Source: Syntrophomonadaceae bacterium (lineage in GTDB: Bacteria > Bacillota > DSM-12270 > Thermacetogeniales > Thermacetogeniaceae). Taken from it: a stretch of DNA of 35,775 bases. Position numbers and translations under genes: made by a program. The notes beneath the pieces are model-generated. The model worked only from the letters and a program-made list of their open reading frames with translations. It was not told the DNA's origin and made no database searches. The stretch lies in contig DULM01000148.1 in NCBI GenBank assembly GCA_012840405.1, forward strand, positions 1-35,775, read 5' to 3'. Positions 8,458 through 17,908 of this stretch are shown here, in pieces (the stretch's first letter is position 1; every line of letters starts with the position of its first letter).

Positions 8458-8490
8458 AACCGGGGTTTGTTTCAGCCCCGGTTTTTTTAT
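8458..8490 (+). terminator. Rho-independent terminator downstream of adh
   Basis: AACCGGGG (8458-8465) / CCCCGGTT (8476-8483) stem followed by a long T-rich tract. Confidence 0.9.
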
Positions 8491-8538
8491 TTTTTTTTGT
8501 GGGAAGAAGGATTTCATCTTTCGATAGAGAAAAATAAA

Positions 8539-8585
8539 AAGTGGCGGAAAGTGGAATGAAGTGGTGCGTTATATATACGAAGTGG
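8539..8585 (+). promoter_or_regulatory. Putative MraZ operator/mraZ promoter region
   Basis: AAGTGG repeats with GTGG at 8541, 8551, 8561 (10-bp period) and a fourth GAAGTGG at 8579-8585; AT-rich TTATATATA -10-like element between copies 3 and 4. Confidence 0.65.
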
Positions 8586-8593
8586 GGAGATAA

Positions 8594-9034
8594 ATGTTTA
8601 TCGGGGAGTATCGACATAACTTAGATGCCAAGGGACGTTTGATACTTCCGGCGAAATTCCGGAGTTGTCTGGGTGAGCGCTGTATTGCCACCCGGGGCCT
8701 GGATCACTGTCTTTTTGTTTTTCCCCTGGAAGAGTGGCAGGGGATGGAAGAAAAAATGAGAAATCTCCCCCTTACCAAGAAAGATGCCCGCGCTTTTTCC
8801 CGTTTCTTCTTTTCAGGTGCCACAGAGTGTGAATTGGATGGACAGGGGAGGATCCTGTTACCACCATCTTTGAGGGAATATGCACAGATCAAGAAGGAAG
8901 TAGCAATCATCGGAGTGTCATCCCGTATAGAGATCTGGGCGGCGGATCGCTGGGATGAATATTGCGCCGGAGCAGAGGAAACATATGAAGAATTAGCAGA
9001 ACAAATGGATAAAGGCGGTGTCTTTATTGACTGA
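8594..9034 (+). CDS. mraZ: Transcriptional regulator MraZ
   Basis: [23 protein letters not shown]...[16 protein letters not shown]: tandem SpoVT/AbrB-like MraZ domains at the head of the dcw cluster. Confidence 0.97.
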   Translation: MFIGEYRHNLDAKGRLILPAKFRSCLGERCIATRGLDHCLFVFPLEEWQGMEEKMRNLPLTKKDARAFSRFFFSGATECELDGQGRILLPPSLREYAQIKKEVAIIGVSSRIEIWAADRWDEYCAGAEETYEELAEQMDKGGVFID

Positions 9035-9938
9035 AGTGGTACATGCTCCGGTAATGCTCAAAGAAGCTGTTGACCTGTTAAATCCTCATGCAGGTGGTAT
9101 CTATGTGGACTGCACCCTTGGCGGTGGTGGACATGCTAAAGAGATCTTGAGCCGGATAGGGGAAAGAGGGCATCTGATAGCCTTTGATAAGGATCGGCAT
9201 GCAATTGAGCGTTCACAAAAGGTTCTTGCCCCTTATCTTAACCGGGTGACCGTTGTGCACCGGGATTATCGCTTTTTGGCAGAGGTTCTTCGGGAATTGG
9301 AAATAGCTGAGGTCGATGGGATTTTATTTGATCTGGGTGTTTCTTCATATCAGGTTTTGGAGCCGGAGCGGGGTTTTAGTTACAACTATGATGCTCCTTT
9401 GGATATGAGAATGGATGATAGTTCAGCAACAACCGCGGCGGACCTGGTCAATACACTCTCGGAAAAGGAATTAGGAGACATCATTTATCGTTTTGGTGAG
9501 GAAAGATGGGCACGCCGTATCGCATCTTTTATAGTTGAGCAGAGAAAAAAAGCTCCAATTAAAACTACTGGTCAGCTTACTGAGATTATTAAGGCGGCTA
9601 TTCCTGCTGCTGCCCGGCGCAAGGGCCCCCATCCCGCCCGACGTACCTTTATGGCATTACGAATTGCTGTTAATGATGAATTATCAGGGCTAGAAGAAGG
9701 TCTCAGGGCGGGCATTTCTTTTCTGAAAGCAGGGGGAAGAATTGTGGTGATCTCTTTCCATTCACTGGAAGACCGGATTGTGAAGCGGATATTCAGGGAA
9801 TATGCGGCTTCAAATATTTTGCGCATACTCACTAAAAAACCCTTAATACCCTCAGAGGAAGAGGTGCTTGTTAACCCTAGATCACGCAGCGCAAAAATAC
9901 GAGCAGCTGAAAAAGACGATGCGAGCAGGGTAATATAA
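9018..9938 (+). CDS. rsmH: 16S rRNA (cytosine1402-N4)-methyltransferase
   Basis: [86 protein letters not shown]. Confidence 0.97.
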   Translation: MSLLTEVVHAPVMLKEAVDLLNPHAGGIYVDCTLGGGGHAKEILSRIGERGHLIAFDKDRHAIERSQKVLAPYLNRVTVVHRDYRFLAEVLRELEIAEVDGILFDLGVSSYQVLEPERGFSYNYDAPLDMRMDDSSATTAADLVNTLSEKELGDIIYRFGEERWARRIASFIVEQRKKAPIKTTGQLTEIIKAAIPAAARRKGPHPARRTFMALRIAVNDELSGLEEGLRAGISFLKAGGRIVVISFHSLEDRIVKRIFREYAASNILRILTKKPLIPSEEEVLVNPRSRSAKIRAAEKDDASRVI

Positions 9939-9948
9939 AAAAACCGAG

Positions 9949-10452
9949 GTGAATAAATTGGTATTAGCGGAAAACAGTTACTCAGCAGGCACAGTTAGAG
10001 CCCCTGTTAGGAATAAACATAAACTAAGAAATAGACCAAGAAATAGACTAAGAAATAAACCGCACAAAAAAAACCTTCTCTATTTTCAGGTGATTGCACT
10101 GATTTTATGCGCCTTTGGATTGGGGCTTTACTATATCAATATGAATCATCAGGTGACAGCTTTGAGTTACCGGCTTGAAGCCCAAAAAGAGAAGGTAGCT
10201 ATGCTGCAGAGAGATTACAAACAATTGGAATTAAAGGCTGCGGAGCTTCAATGCCCTGATCGGGTTGAGGAAGTTGCGGTTAACAAGTTGGGCATGCAAA
10301 AGCCTGACAGTGTCTTATTTGCTGCTCTTCCAACCGAGGAAAAAACTACTACTACTCAAGAACAGAAAAAAGGGGACCAGGGTCAAGATAATAACAGCTG
10401 GTCATTGGCTTTCCAGAAATGGGTCAACCGGGCAGAAGCTTCGCCTTGGTGA
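9949..10452 (+). CDS. ftsL: Cell division protein FtsL
   Basis: Basic cytoplasmic tail, one TM segment, coiled coil and VEEVAVNKLGMQKPDSV; positioned between rsmH and the PBP gene. TTG start. Confidence 0.85.
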   Translation: MNKLVLAENSYSAGTVRAPVRNKHKLRNRPRNRLRNKPHKKNLLYFQVIALILCAFGLGLYYINMNHQVTALSYRLEAQKEKVAMLQRDYKQLELKAAELQCPDRVEEVAVNKLGMQKPDSVLFAALPTEEKTTTTQEQKKGDQGQDNNSWSLAFQKWVNRAEASPW

Positions 10453-10461
10453 TGGAGTGTT

Positions 10462-12600
10462 ATGATGAGTACATATAGTGTTGAGGTGCGAAAAAGAATA
10501 ACATTCATTTTTTTTGCCCTTTTTTTTGTTTTTTTCTTATTGGTGCTGCGTCTTGCTTATCTTCAGATCATTAAAGGTACCTGGTACCAACAAAAAGCCC
10601 TGGAAAACAGAATCCGCGAAATAGTCGTAGAACCGAAAAGAGGGGATATCTATGACCGTAATGGTAATGAACTGGCGGTCAGTATCAATGCAGATGCCTG
10701 CTATGCTGTCCCTGCAGAGGTAAAAAAGGCAGAAAATGTTGAGGAAGTTGCTCGCGAACTGGCTGAGATTCTTGATATGGATCAAGAGAAGGTCTATAAA
10801 CTGATTACTCAGGATCAGCACTCGGTTTGGCTGAAATTTAAACTGACAGAGGAAGAGGTAAAAAAACTGCGAGAAAAGAATTTACCGGGGATTGGGACCA
10901 TCCCTAAACCCCAGCGTTTTTATCCCAAGGGAAATTTAGCCTCTCATGTGCTGGGGTTTGCCGGTGATTATAACCAGGGCCTGGAAGGGATTGAAGTCGC
11001 TTTTGAAGAGGAATTGGCAGGTATTAACGGCTACCTGTTGGTTGAATATGACGCGGCAGGACATGAAATTCCCGAATCAACAAAAAAATATATTGAACCG
11101 GAACAGGGTCTTAGTGTAGTTCTTACTATAGATCAAACGATCCAGTATATTGCAGAGCGGGAATTGGATAAGATCATGCAAAAACACTCCCCGAAACGTG
11201 CTACAATTTTAGTGATGGACCCGAAGACCGGGGAGATTCTCGCCCTGGCCAACAAGCCGGATTTTAATCCCAATGAATTTCATAAGTATGGAGCTGATGT
11301 GCGCCGCAATGGAGCTGTGAATGATAGTTATGAACCTGGATCTACTTTCAAAATTATAACTCTGGCTGCAGCCTTGGAAGAGGGTTTGACCAATCCGGAG
11401 GAAAGGTTTAATGACCCTGGCTTTATTGAAGTTGATGGGGAGAGAATCCACTGCTGGGTCCAGGGGGGACATGGTAATCAGAGCCTATCTGAGGTTGTGC
11501 AGAACTCCTGTAACCCGGGCTTTATTACCTTAGGGATGCGGCTCGGCACAGAAAGGCTTTACAAATATATAAGGGGTTTTGGTTTTGGCAGCACTTTGGG
11601 TCTTGAACTCCCAGGAGAAGCCACTGGTATCATTGTTCCAGAGGATCAGGTAAAACCCGTTGATTTGGCTACTATCTCCATGGGCCAGACCAATAGTGTT
11701 ACCCCCTTACAGATGGTTACAGCCCTTTCTGCTGTAGTCAATGGGGGTAAGCTGATGAAGCCCTATATAGTTAAGGAACTGCGCAATAAGGATGGAGATG
11801 TAGTAAAAACCTTTCAGCCTCAGGTAATAAGGCAGGTTATTTCTGAAGAAACATCTAAAATCGAAAGGGAACTATTGGAGAATGTTGTAACACACGGTTC
11901 AGGACGCAATGCTTATATAGAAGGCTATTCTGTGGGGGGAAAAACAGGTACCGCTCAAAAACCTGCACCAGGTGGGGGTTATTCTTCCAGCGATTATATT
12001 GCATCTTTTTTGGGCTTTGCGCCTGTGGATGACCCACGGCTGGTGTGTTTAGTTGTGGTTGATTCACCTAAAGGCTATCCCTATTATGGAGGCACAGTGG
12101 CAGCTCCTGCCTTCAGGGAAGTGGTGGGGGACAGTCTTCGCTATCTCGGCGTTCCGGTGCGCTATGATGAAAAGGATAAAAAATCTGATGAAGAGATGAC
12201 AACAGTCCCAATGGTGATCAATCTTCCGGTGGATGAAGCGGAAAAGATTCTAAAAGATGCCGGGCTGCAGGTTGAGCGTTCAGGATCAGGAGATATTGTT
12301 TACGGTCAGGTTCCTGTTGATGGTATCAGGGTAAAGATAGGCAGCAAAGTGCTGCTGCAGCTACAAAAAACGGAGGAATTACAGGATGGCGAACGCATTG
12401 TGCCCAATATTAAAGGCAAGAGTATGCGGGATGCAGCTGAGCTGTTGGGGATGATAGGACTGGTGCTGGTTCCTGAAGGGGACCCCTATCCAACGGGAAT
12501 TGCTGTAGAGCAGTCACCAGCCCCTGGGACAAAAGTCCCTGCTGGTGAGCAGGTCAGAGTTAAATTTAAGCCCCCTTCTGCTGTAGAGATTGCACCTTGA
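10462..12600 (+). CDS. Class B penicillin-binding protein with C-terminal PASTA domains (SpoVD/FtsI type)
   Basis: GDIYDRNGNELAVS, YEPGSTFKIITL (SxxK), SGN-like NSCN, GGKTGTAQKP (KTG); two C-terminal PASTA repeats (TVPMVINLPVDEAEKILKDAGL..., IVPNIKGKSMRDAAELLGMIGL...). Confidence 0.95.
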   Translation: MMSTYSVEVRKRITFIFFALFFVFFLLVLRLAYLQIIKGTWYQQKALENRIREIVVEPKRGDIYDRNGNELAVSINADACYAVPAEVKKAENVEEVARELAEILDMDQEKVYKLITQDQHSVWLKFKLTEEEVKKLREKNLPGIGTIPKPQRFYPKGNLASHVLGFAGDYNQGLEGIEVAFEEELAGINGYLLVEYDAAGHEIPESTKKYIEPEQGLSVVLTIDQTIQYIAERELDKIMQKHSPKRATILVMDPKTGEILALANKPDFNPNEFHKYGADVRRNGAVNDSYEPGSTFKIITLAAALEEGLTNPEERFNDPGFIEVDGERIHCWVQGGHGNQSLSEVVQNSCNPGFITLGMRLGTERLYKYIRGFGFGSTLGLELPGEATGIIVPEDQVKPVDLATISMGQTNSVTPLQMVTALSAVVNGGKLMKPYIVKELRNKDGDVVKTFQPQVIRQVISEETSKIERELLENVVTHGSGRNAYIEGYSVGGKTGTAQKPAPGGGYSSSDYIASFLGFAPVDDPRLVCLVVVDSPKGYPYYGGTVAAPAFREVVGDSLRYLGVPVRYDEKDKKSDEEMTTVPMVINLPVDEAEKILKDAGLQVERSGSGDIVYGQVPVDGIRVKIGSKVLLQLQKTEELQDGERIVPNIKGKSMRDAAELLGMIGLVLVPEGDPYPTGIAVEQSPAPGTKVPAGEQVRVKFKPPSAVEIAP

Positions 12601-12655
12601 TTGAGGTGGGGTAAGATGGGGTATAATGTTAAAATAACCAGTTAGAGGTGGTTTT

Positions 12656-14137
12656 GTGCGACTAATAGATCTGCTCCAGGGAATTAAGATCCTGGAGGGT
12701 AGAGGGCTTGAACAAATTGTTGAGGGTGTGCACTACGATTCCCGACAGATAAAAAAAGGCTATATTTTTGTTTGTATCAAGGGTTACCGCACAGATGGGC
12801 ATCTTTATATAGATGATGCAATAGCCAGAGGAGCTGTTGGCTTGGTGGTTGAACGGGAGGTTGAAGTGCCAGCGGGGATATCTCTGGTGCGGGTTGAGGA
12901 TTCCCGGCTGGCCCTTGCCCAATTGTCAGCAAATTTTTATGGCCATCCCAGCAGGTCGTTGACTCTGATTGGTGTGACCGGTACCAATGGGAAAACAACT
13001 GTTACTCATCTGATTGAGGCTGTGCTGAGAGTTGGGGGAAAATCAACAGGTATCATCGGCACCATCTGGAATAAAATAGGTGCCCAAAAGCTGACAGGGG
13101 TGCGTACCACACCTGAATCCCTGGATCTTCAGGCCTTATTGAACAGGATGGTGGCAGCTGATGTTACTGCTGTTTCCATGGAGGTTTCCTCCCATGCCCT
13201 TTATCTGCACCGGGTGGTGGGTTGTGAATTTGATGTAGGGGTTTTTACAAATTTGACACAGGATCATCTTGATTTTCATAAAGATTTAGATGAATATAAA
13301 GCAGCAAAGATGCTGCTTTTTCAAGGTCTGGGTAAAGGGAGGACAAAGAATCGCCCCTGTTATGCTGTTGTTAATATTGATGATCCAGTAGGGAAAGAAA
13401 TTGTCATGAACACTGAAGTTCCAGTGATCACATATGGCATGCGGGAAGATGCTGATGTAAAAGCCGTAGATGTGCACCTGACATCAAGAGGCACATCTTT
13501 TACTGCAGTTCATAGCAAGGGGAGAATACCTATCTCCCTTTCCCTTCCAGGAGAATTTAATGTTTATAATTGTCTGGCAGCCGTCTGTGTGGGACTTAAA
13601 GAAGGGGTTCCTGCAGAGCTTATCAGCAGCGCATTAAAGGAAGTGAAGGGTGTTCCCGGGAGGTTTGAACTGGTTGATGAAGGACAGAATTTTACTGTTG
13701 TGGTGGACTATGCCCATACCCCTGATGGACTGGAAAATGTTCTGAAAACAGCCCGCAAGATTAAACGGGGAAGGTTAATTACAGTGTTTGGCTGCGGAGG
13801 TGACCGGGATCAGGGGAAGCGTCCTTTGATGGGAAGGATATCGGGAGAACTCAGTGATTATACTGTGATCACCTCTGATAATCCCCGTTCAGAGGACCCT
13901 GAAAAAATAGTGGGGCAGATTGTAGAGGGCATCAAGGAATGTAAAGAGACCTCCTACACTGTGATCACTGATCGTTATGAAGCCATCAGACATGCTCTTC
14001 ACTGGGCCCGGGAGGGGGATTTTGTGGTGATTGCAGGGAAGGGCCATGAAACATATCAGATCATCGGTGATCAGGTGCTTCCCTTCGATGATCAGCAGGT
14101 TGCCAGAGAGATTTTAGTAAAGGAGATCATCTGTTAG
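12656..14137 (+). CDS. murE: UDP-N-acetylmuramoyl-tripeptide (MurNAc-L-Ala-D-Glu) ligase MurE
   Basis: GVTGTNGKTTVTHLIEAVL, TTPESLDLQ, EVSSHAL, VVDYAHTPDGLENVL, SDNPRSEDPEKI. GTG start. Confidence 0.96.
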   Translation: MRLIDLLQGIKILEGRGLEQIVEGVHYDSRQIKKGYIFVCIKGYRTDGHLYIDDAIARGAVGLVVEREVEVPAGISLVRVEDSRLALAQLSANFYGHPSRSLTLIGVTGTNGKTTVTHLIEAVLRVGGKSTGIIGTIWNKIGAQKLTGVRTTPESLDLQALLNRMVAADVTAVSMEVSSHALYLHRVVGCEFDVGVFTNLTQDHLDFHKDLDEYKAAKMLLFQGLGKGRTKNRPCYAVVNIDDPVGKEIVMNTEVPVITYGMREDADVKAVDVHLTSRGTSFTAVHSKGRIPISLSLPGEFNVYNCLAAVCVGLKEGVPAELISSALKEVKGVPGRFELVDEGQNFTVVVDYAHTPDGLENVLKTARKIKRGRLITVFGCGGDRDQGKRPLMGRISGELSDYTVITSDNPRSEDPEKIVGQIVEGIKECKETSYTVITDRYEAIRHALHWAREGDFVVIAGKGHETYQIIGDQVLPFDDQQVAREILVKEIIC

Positions 14138-14140
14138 CAA

Positions 14141-15535
14141 ATGAAAGCAATGGGGTTAGACTGGGTATTGGAAACGATCCATGATGCTGTTCTGGAAAAG
14201 GGAAGTTCACAGGTAGAGATAACAGGTGTGAGTATTGACAGCAGGAAAGTCAGGCCCGGGGATCTTTTTTTCGCTTTTTCAGGGGAACATGTGGATGGTC
14301 ATGACTATATAGAGGATGCATTTCAGAGGGGTGCTGCAGCGGCAGTGATCTCCCACCCTGTTGATTGTCAACAGGATAAACCGCTGATCAGGGTTTCTGA
14401 TCCCTTGCAGGCTCTGCAGGCTCTGGCGCGGGGCTACCGCTCTCTTTTTAATATACCTGTAGTTGCTGTAACCGGCAGCACAGGTAAAACCACTACCAAG
14501 GATTTAATTGCCGGTGTTCTGGGCAGTAAGATGGCGGTTATTAAAACTGAAGGGAATTACAACAATGAGCTGGGGCTGCCTCTGACCTTATTGAACTTAG
14601 ATGACCAACATCAGGCTGCGGTTTTGGAGATGGCCATGCGCGGGCCAGGCCAGATCGCTGAGTTATGTGAGATCAGCCACCCCCTGGTAGGGGTGATTAC
14701 CAATATAGGTAAAACCCATTTAGAACTTTTGGGGTCCCAGGAGGCTATTGCAGAGGCCAAAGGGGAACTCCTTTCCTCTCTGCCCATTGATGGCTGTGCT
14801 GTACTCAATGCTGATGACCCCTGGCAAGTGAAGCTGGCCAGCAGGGTCAGGGGAGAGCTAATATATTACGGAACAGATAGTATGTGCCAGATCAGGGCAA
14901 CTGACATCAGACTGCGTGGACTGGAAGGGGTGGATTTTAAACTGCACACTCCCTCAGGAGAGGCAGACTGTTTTCTTCCCCTACCAGGAGCGCACAATGT
15001 GGCCAATGCCCTGGCTGCGGCAGCTGTAGGGTACAGATTCAGTTTAACTGCTGAAGAGATAGCCGCAGGTTTGACTTCTGCTTCTTTGACGGGAATGCGG
15101 CTGGATGTCAAAGCAGGGATCAGGGATACAAAGATCATCGATGACTCTTACAATGCCAGCCCTGCATCCACAACAGCTGCCCTGGAACTGCTGGCAGCTG
15201 TTGATGGAAACAGGAAAATCGCTGTTTTAGGCGATATGTATGAGTTAGGTGAAGAGACAATATCCGGCCACCGGGAGGTGGGGGAAAAGGCAGCTCTTCT
15301 GTCAATTGATTGCCTTTGCACTGTGGGAGAATTGGCTAGGGAAATTGCTGTAGGTGCTGAATTGGCTGGCTTACATGATGAGCGCATCCATATTTTTCAG
15401 GAAAAAGCGGAAGCAGTGGCCTTTCTTAAATCCTATCTGCAAAAGGGTGATCTGGTTCTGATCAAGGGTTCACGGGGAATGCGGATGGAAGAGATTACAG
15501 CAGCGCTTGCTAGAGGGGTGAACACAGGTGAATGA
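14141..15535 (+). CDS. murF: UDP-N-acetylmuramoyl-tripeptide-D-alanyl-D-alanine ligase
   Basis: VAVTGSTGKTTTKDLIAGVL, EGNYNNELGLPLTLL, DDSYNASPASTTAALELL. Confidence 0.96.
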   Translation: MKAMGLDWVLETIHDAVLEKGSSQVEITGVSIDSRKVRPGDLFFAFSGEHVDGHDYIEDAFQRGAAAAVISHPVDCQQDKPLIRVSDPLQALQALARGYRSLFNIPVVAVTGSTGKTTTKDLIAGVLGSKMAVIKTEGNYNNELGLPLTLLNLDDQHQAAVLEMAMRGPGQIAELCEISHPLVGVITNIGKTHLELLGSQEAIAEAKGELLSSLPIDGCAVLNADDPWQVKLASRVRGELIYYGTDSMCQIRATDIRLRGLEGVDFKLHTPSGEADCFLPLPGAHNVANALAAAAVGYRFSLTAEEIAAGLTSASLTGMRLDVKAGIRDTKIIDDSYNASPASTTAALELLAAVDGNRKIAVLGDMYELGEETISGHREVGEKAALLSIDCLCTVGELAREIAVGAELAGLHDERIHIFQEKAEAVAFLKSYLQKGDLVLIKGSRGMRMEEITAALARGVNTGE

Positions 15536-16496
15536 AATTACTGCTATCATCTTAGCTCTAGTAGTTAGTTTGGTTGTTGTACTGATTTTGGGACCTGTAT
15601 TGATCCCCATACTATACAGAATGAAGTTTGGGCAGGAGGTCAGGGATGACGGGCCCAAGACCCATTTAAAAAAACAGGGTACTGCCACTATGGGTGGGGT
15701 TATGATCCTTTTGGGCTCAACAATAGCCGCCTTCCTGTTCACAGATGATCTTTGGAAAACCCTGCTCCTGACGGGTATTACTCTGGGTGCTGGGCTTTTA
15801 GGGTTTTTGGATGATTACCTTAAAGTTATACTGAGAAGGCCCCTGGGGCTTAAAGCCAGACATAAGATCCTGGGGCAGTTTCTGTTAGGAATTCTGCTGG
15901 CATGGGGTGCAGTGCTTTTAGGTAGGGATACAACGATCATCATACCTTTTATAGGAAATGAATTCGATATTGGTTTGTTCTATTATCCCTTTGTAATGAT
16001 AGTATTCATTTCTGCCACAAATGCGGTCAATCTGACTGATGGATTGGATGGACTGGCCAGCGGATTAATGGCCATCGCAGCCGGTGTTTATGTATTGATT
16101 TCCTGGATCATGGGGAACACCGCAGCAGCGGTTTTTGCTGCTGCCCTTAGCGGGGCTTGTCTGGGGTTTTTAAAGCATAATTATCATCCAGCTAAAGTAT
16201 TTATGGGTGATACCGGTTCTCTGGCTTTAGGAGGCGCTTTGGCTGCTCTGGCGGTGCTCACCGGAACAGAACTGGTTCTGCTTGTTTTAGGTGCTGTTTT
16301 TGTATTTGAGGTACTCTCGGTGATCATCCAGGTGGTATCCTTTCAGCTGACCGGGAAGAGGGTCTTTAAAATGAGCCCCTTACACCACCATTTTGAGCTG
16401 TGCGGCTGGCCGGAGGTTAAGGTTGTTCATTTATTTTGGCTGATGGGTTTTTGTTTTGCTCTTCTCGGCTTGTGGTCCGTGAAGGGGATGGGGTAA
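15528..16496 (+). CDS. mraY: Phospho-N-acetylmuramoyl-pentapeptide-transferase
   Basis: DDGPKTHLKKQGTATMGGVMIL, FLDDYLK, NAVNLTDGLDGLASG, FMGDTGSLALGG, SPLHHHFEL. Confidence 0.97.
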   Translation: MNEITAIILALVVSLVVVLILGPVLIPILYRMKFGQEVRDDGPKTHLKKQGTATMGGVMILLGSTIAAFLFTDDLWKTLLLTGITLGAGLLGFLDDYLKVILRRPLGLKARHKILGQFLLGILLAWGAVLLGRDTTIIIPFIGNEFDIGLFYYPFVMIVFISATNAVNLTDGLDGLASGLMAIAAGVYVLISWIMGNTAAAVFAAALSGACLGFLKHNYHPAKVFMGDTGSLALGGALAALAVLTGTELVLLVLGAVFVFEVLSVIIQVVSFQLTGKRVFKMSPLHHHFELCGWPEVKVVHLFWLMGFCFALLGLWSVKGMG

Positions 16497-16529
16497 ATCC
16501 CAATTCTGATTGTAGGTAGGAGAAAGCAA

Positions 16530-17894
16530 ATGATCGATCTAAACGGAAAAAAAGTTCTTGTTATAGGATTGGCACGCAGCGGACAGGCTGCTGTCCGTTT
16601 TCTGAGCAATCAGGGGGCAAAGGTTACCGGGACTGACTGTAAAAAAGAAGAATTGTTGGGTTATGAGTTTGAGCGGTTAAAGGATTTACCGGTTAGCTTG
16701 ATCACTGGTGGTTACCCTGAGGTGAAGGCTGGGGACTATGATTTGGTAATAGTCAGCCCCGGTGTGCCTGGGAATATCAAACTGCTCAAGGAGCTAGAGG
16801 AATATGGTATTCCAATCTGGAGTGAATTGGAACTGGCTGCGCAGTTTATTGAAGAACCGATGATAGCTGTGACCGGAACCAATGGTAAAACCACTTCAAC
16901 ATCTTTGATTGGCTATATATTTGCAAAAGCAGGAATTAATGCTGTGGTTGCCGGCAATATTGGGATTCCTTTGATCCAGGAGGTAGAACAAAATCTCCGC
17001 AACAGGGATAAAAAATACTGGATAGTAGAAGTTAGTTCTTTTCAACTGGAACGGGTCCAGTCTTTCAGACCGAAGATCGCTGTTTTTTTGAATTTAACTC
17101 CGGATCATTTGGACAGACATGGAGACCTTGAAAGCTATGGATTGATTAAAGCTCGTATCTTCGCCAATCAAAAGTCCAGTGATTTTGCGGTGATCAACCT
17201 AGATGATCCTTGGCTGTCAACTCATAAGGACTATATTCCCAGCCGGATCTGGGGTTTTTCTGCCAGCAGCTTACCAGAGGAAGGGATTGGATTGTGTGGC
17301 TCAAAGGTCATTTATAGCTGTCATGGTATCAAGGAAACCCTTTGCTCTGTAGCTGAGATCAGGCTGCCCGGTCCCCATAATCTGGAGAATGTTCTGGCAG
17401 CCTCTGCCGCATCCCTGCTGGCAGGTATCGACAAAGATATTGTGGCTGAAGCTCTGCGTACCTTTCCCGGTGTTCCCCACCGTCTGGAGGAGGTGCGTTC
17501 AGTTAACGGAGTGCGATATATTAATGATTCAAAAGGAACAAATCCAGAGGCAGTTATCAAAGCCTTGGCTTCCTTCACAGAACCAATAATTTTGATCGCA
17601 GGAGGACAGCACAAAGGAAGTGACCTGAGTGAACTTGTCCACAAGATCAAGGAAAAGGTCAAAGCGCTCATTCTTCTTGGAGAAGCTGCTCCTCTGTTTC
17701 GCAAGAAGGCAGAGGAGGCAGGATATAACAGGATCTGGGATGTCAGCTCACTTCCTGAGGCAGTTAAACTGGCGCACAGAATTGCCCAACCGGGTGATAT
17801 TGTGCTCCTGTCACCGGGCTGTGCCAGTTGGGACATGTTTCGGGATTATGAGGAGCGGGGCGAACTTTTCCGTGCAGAAGTTAGGAAACTGTGA
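16530..17894 (+). CDS. murD: UDP-N-acetylmuramoylalanine-D-glutamate ligase
   Basis: GLARSGQAAVRFL, VTGTNGKTTSTSLIGYI, LNLTPDHLDRHG, NDSKGTNPEAVIKAL. Confidence 0.96.
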   Translation: MIDLNGKKVLVIGLARSGQAAVRFLSNQGAKVTGTDCKKEELLGYEFERLKDLPVSLITGGYPEVKAGDYDLVIVSPGVPGNIKLLKELEEYGIPIWSELELAAQFIEEPMIAVTGTNGKTTSTSLIGYIFAKAGINAVVAGNIGIPLIQEVEQNLRNRDKKYWIVEVSSFQLERVQSFRPKIAVFLNLTPDHLDRHGDLESYGLIKARIFANQKSSDFAVINLDDPWLSTHKDYIPSRIWGFSASSLPEEGIGLCGSKVIYSCHGIKETLCSVAEIRLPGPHNLENVLAASAASLLAGIDKDIVAEALRTFPGVPHRLEEVRSVNGVRYINDSKGTNPEAVIKALASFTEPIILIAGGQHKGSDLSELVHKIKEKVKALILLGEAAPLFRKKAEEAGYNRIWDVSSLPEAVKLAHRIAQPGDIVLLSPGCASWDMFRDYEERGELFRAEVRKL

Positions 17895-17908
17895 AGGAGG
17901 GGGTTAAA

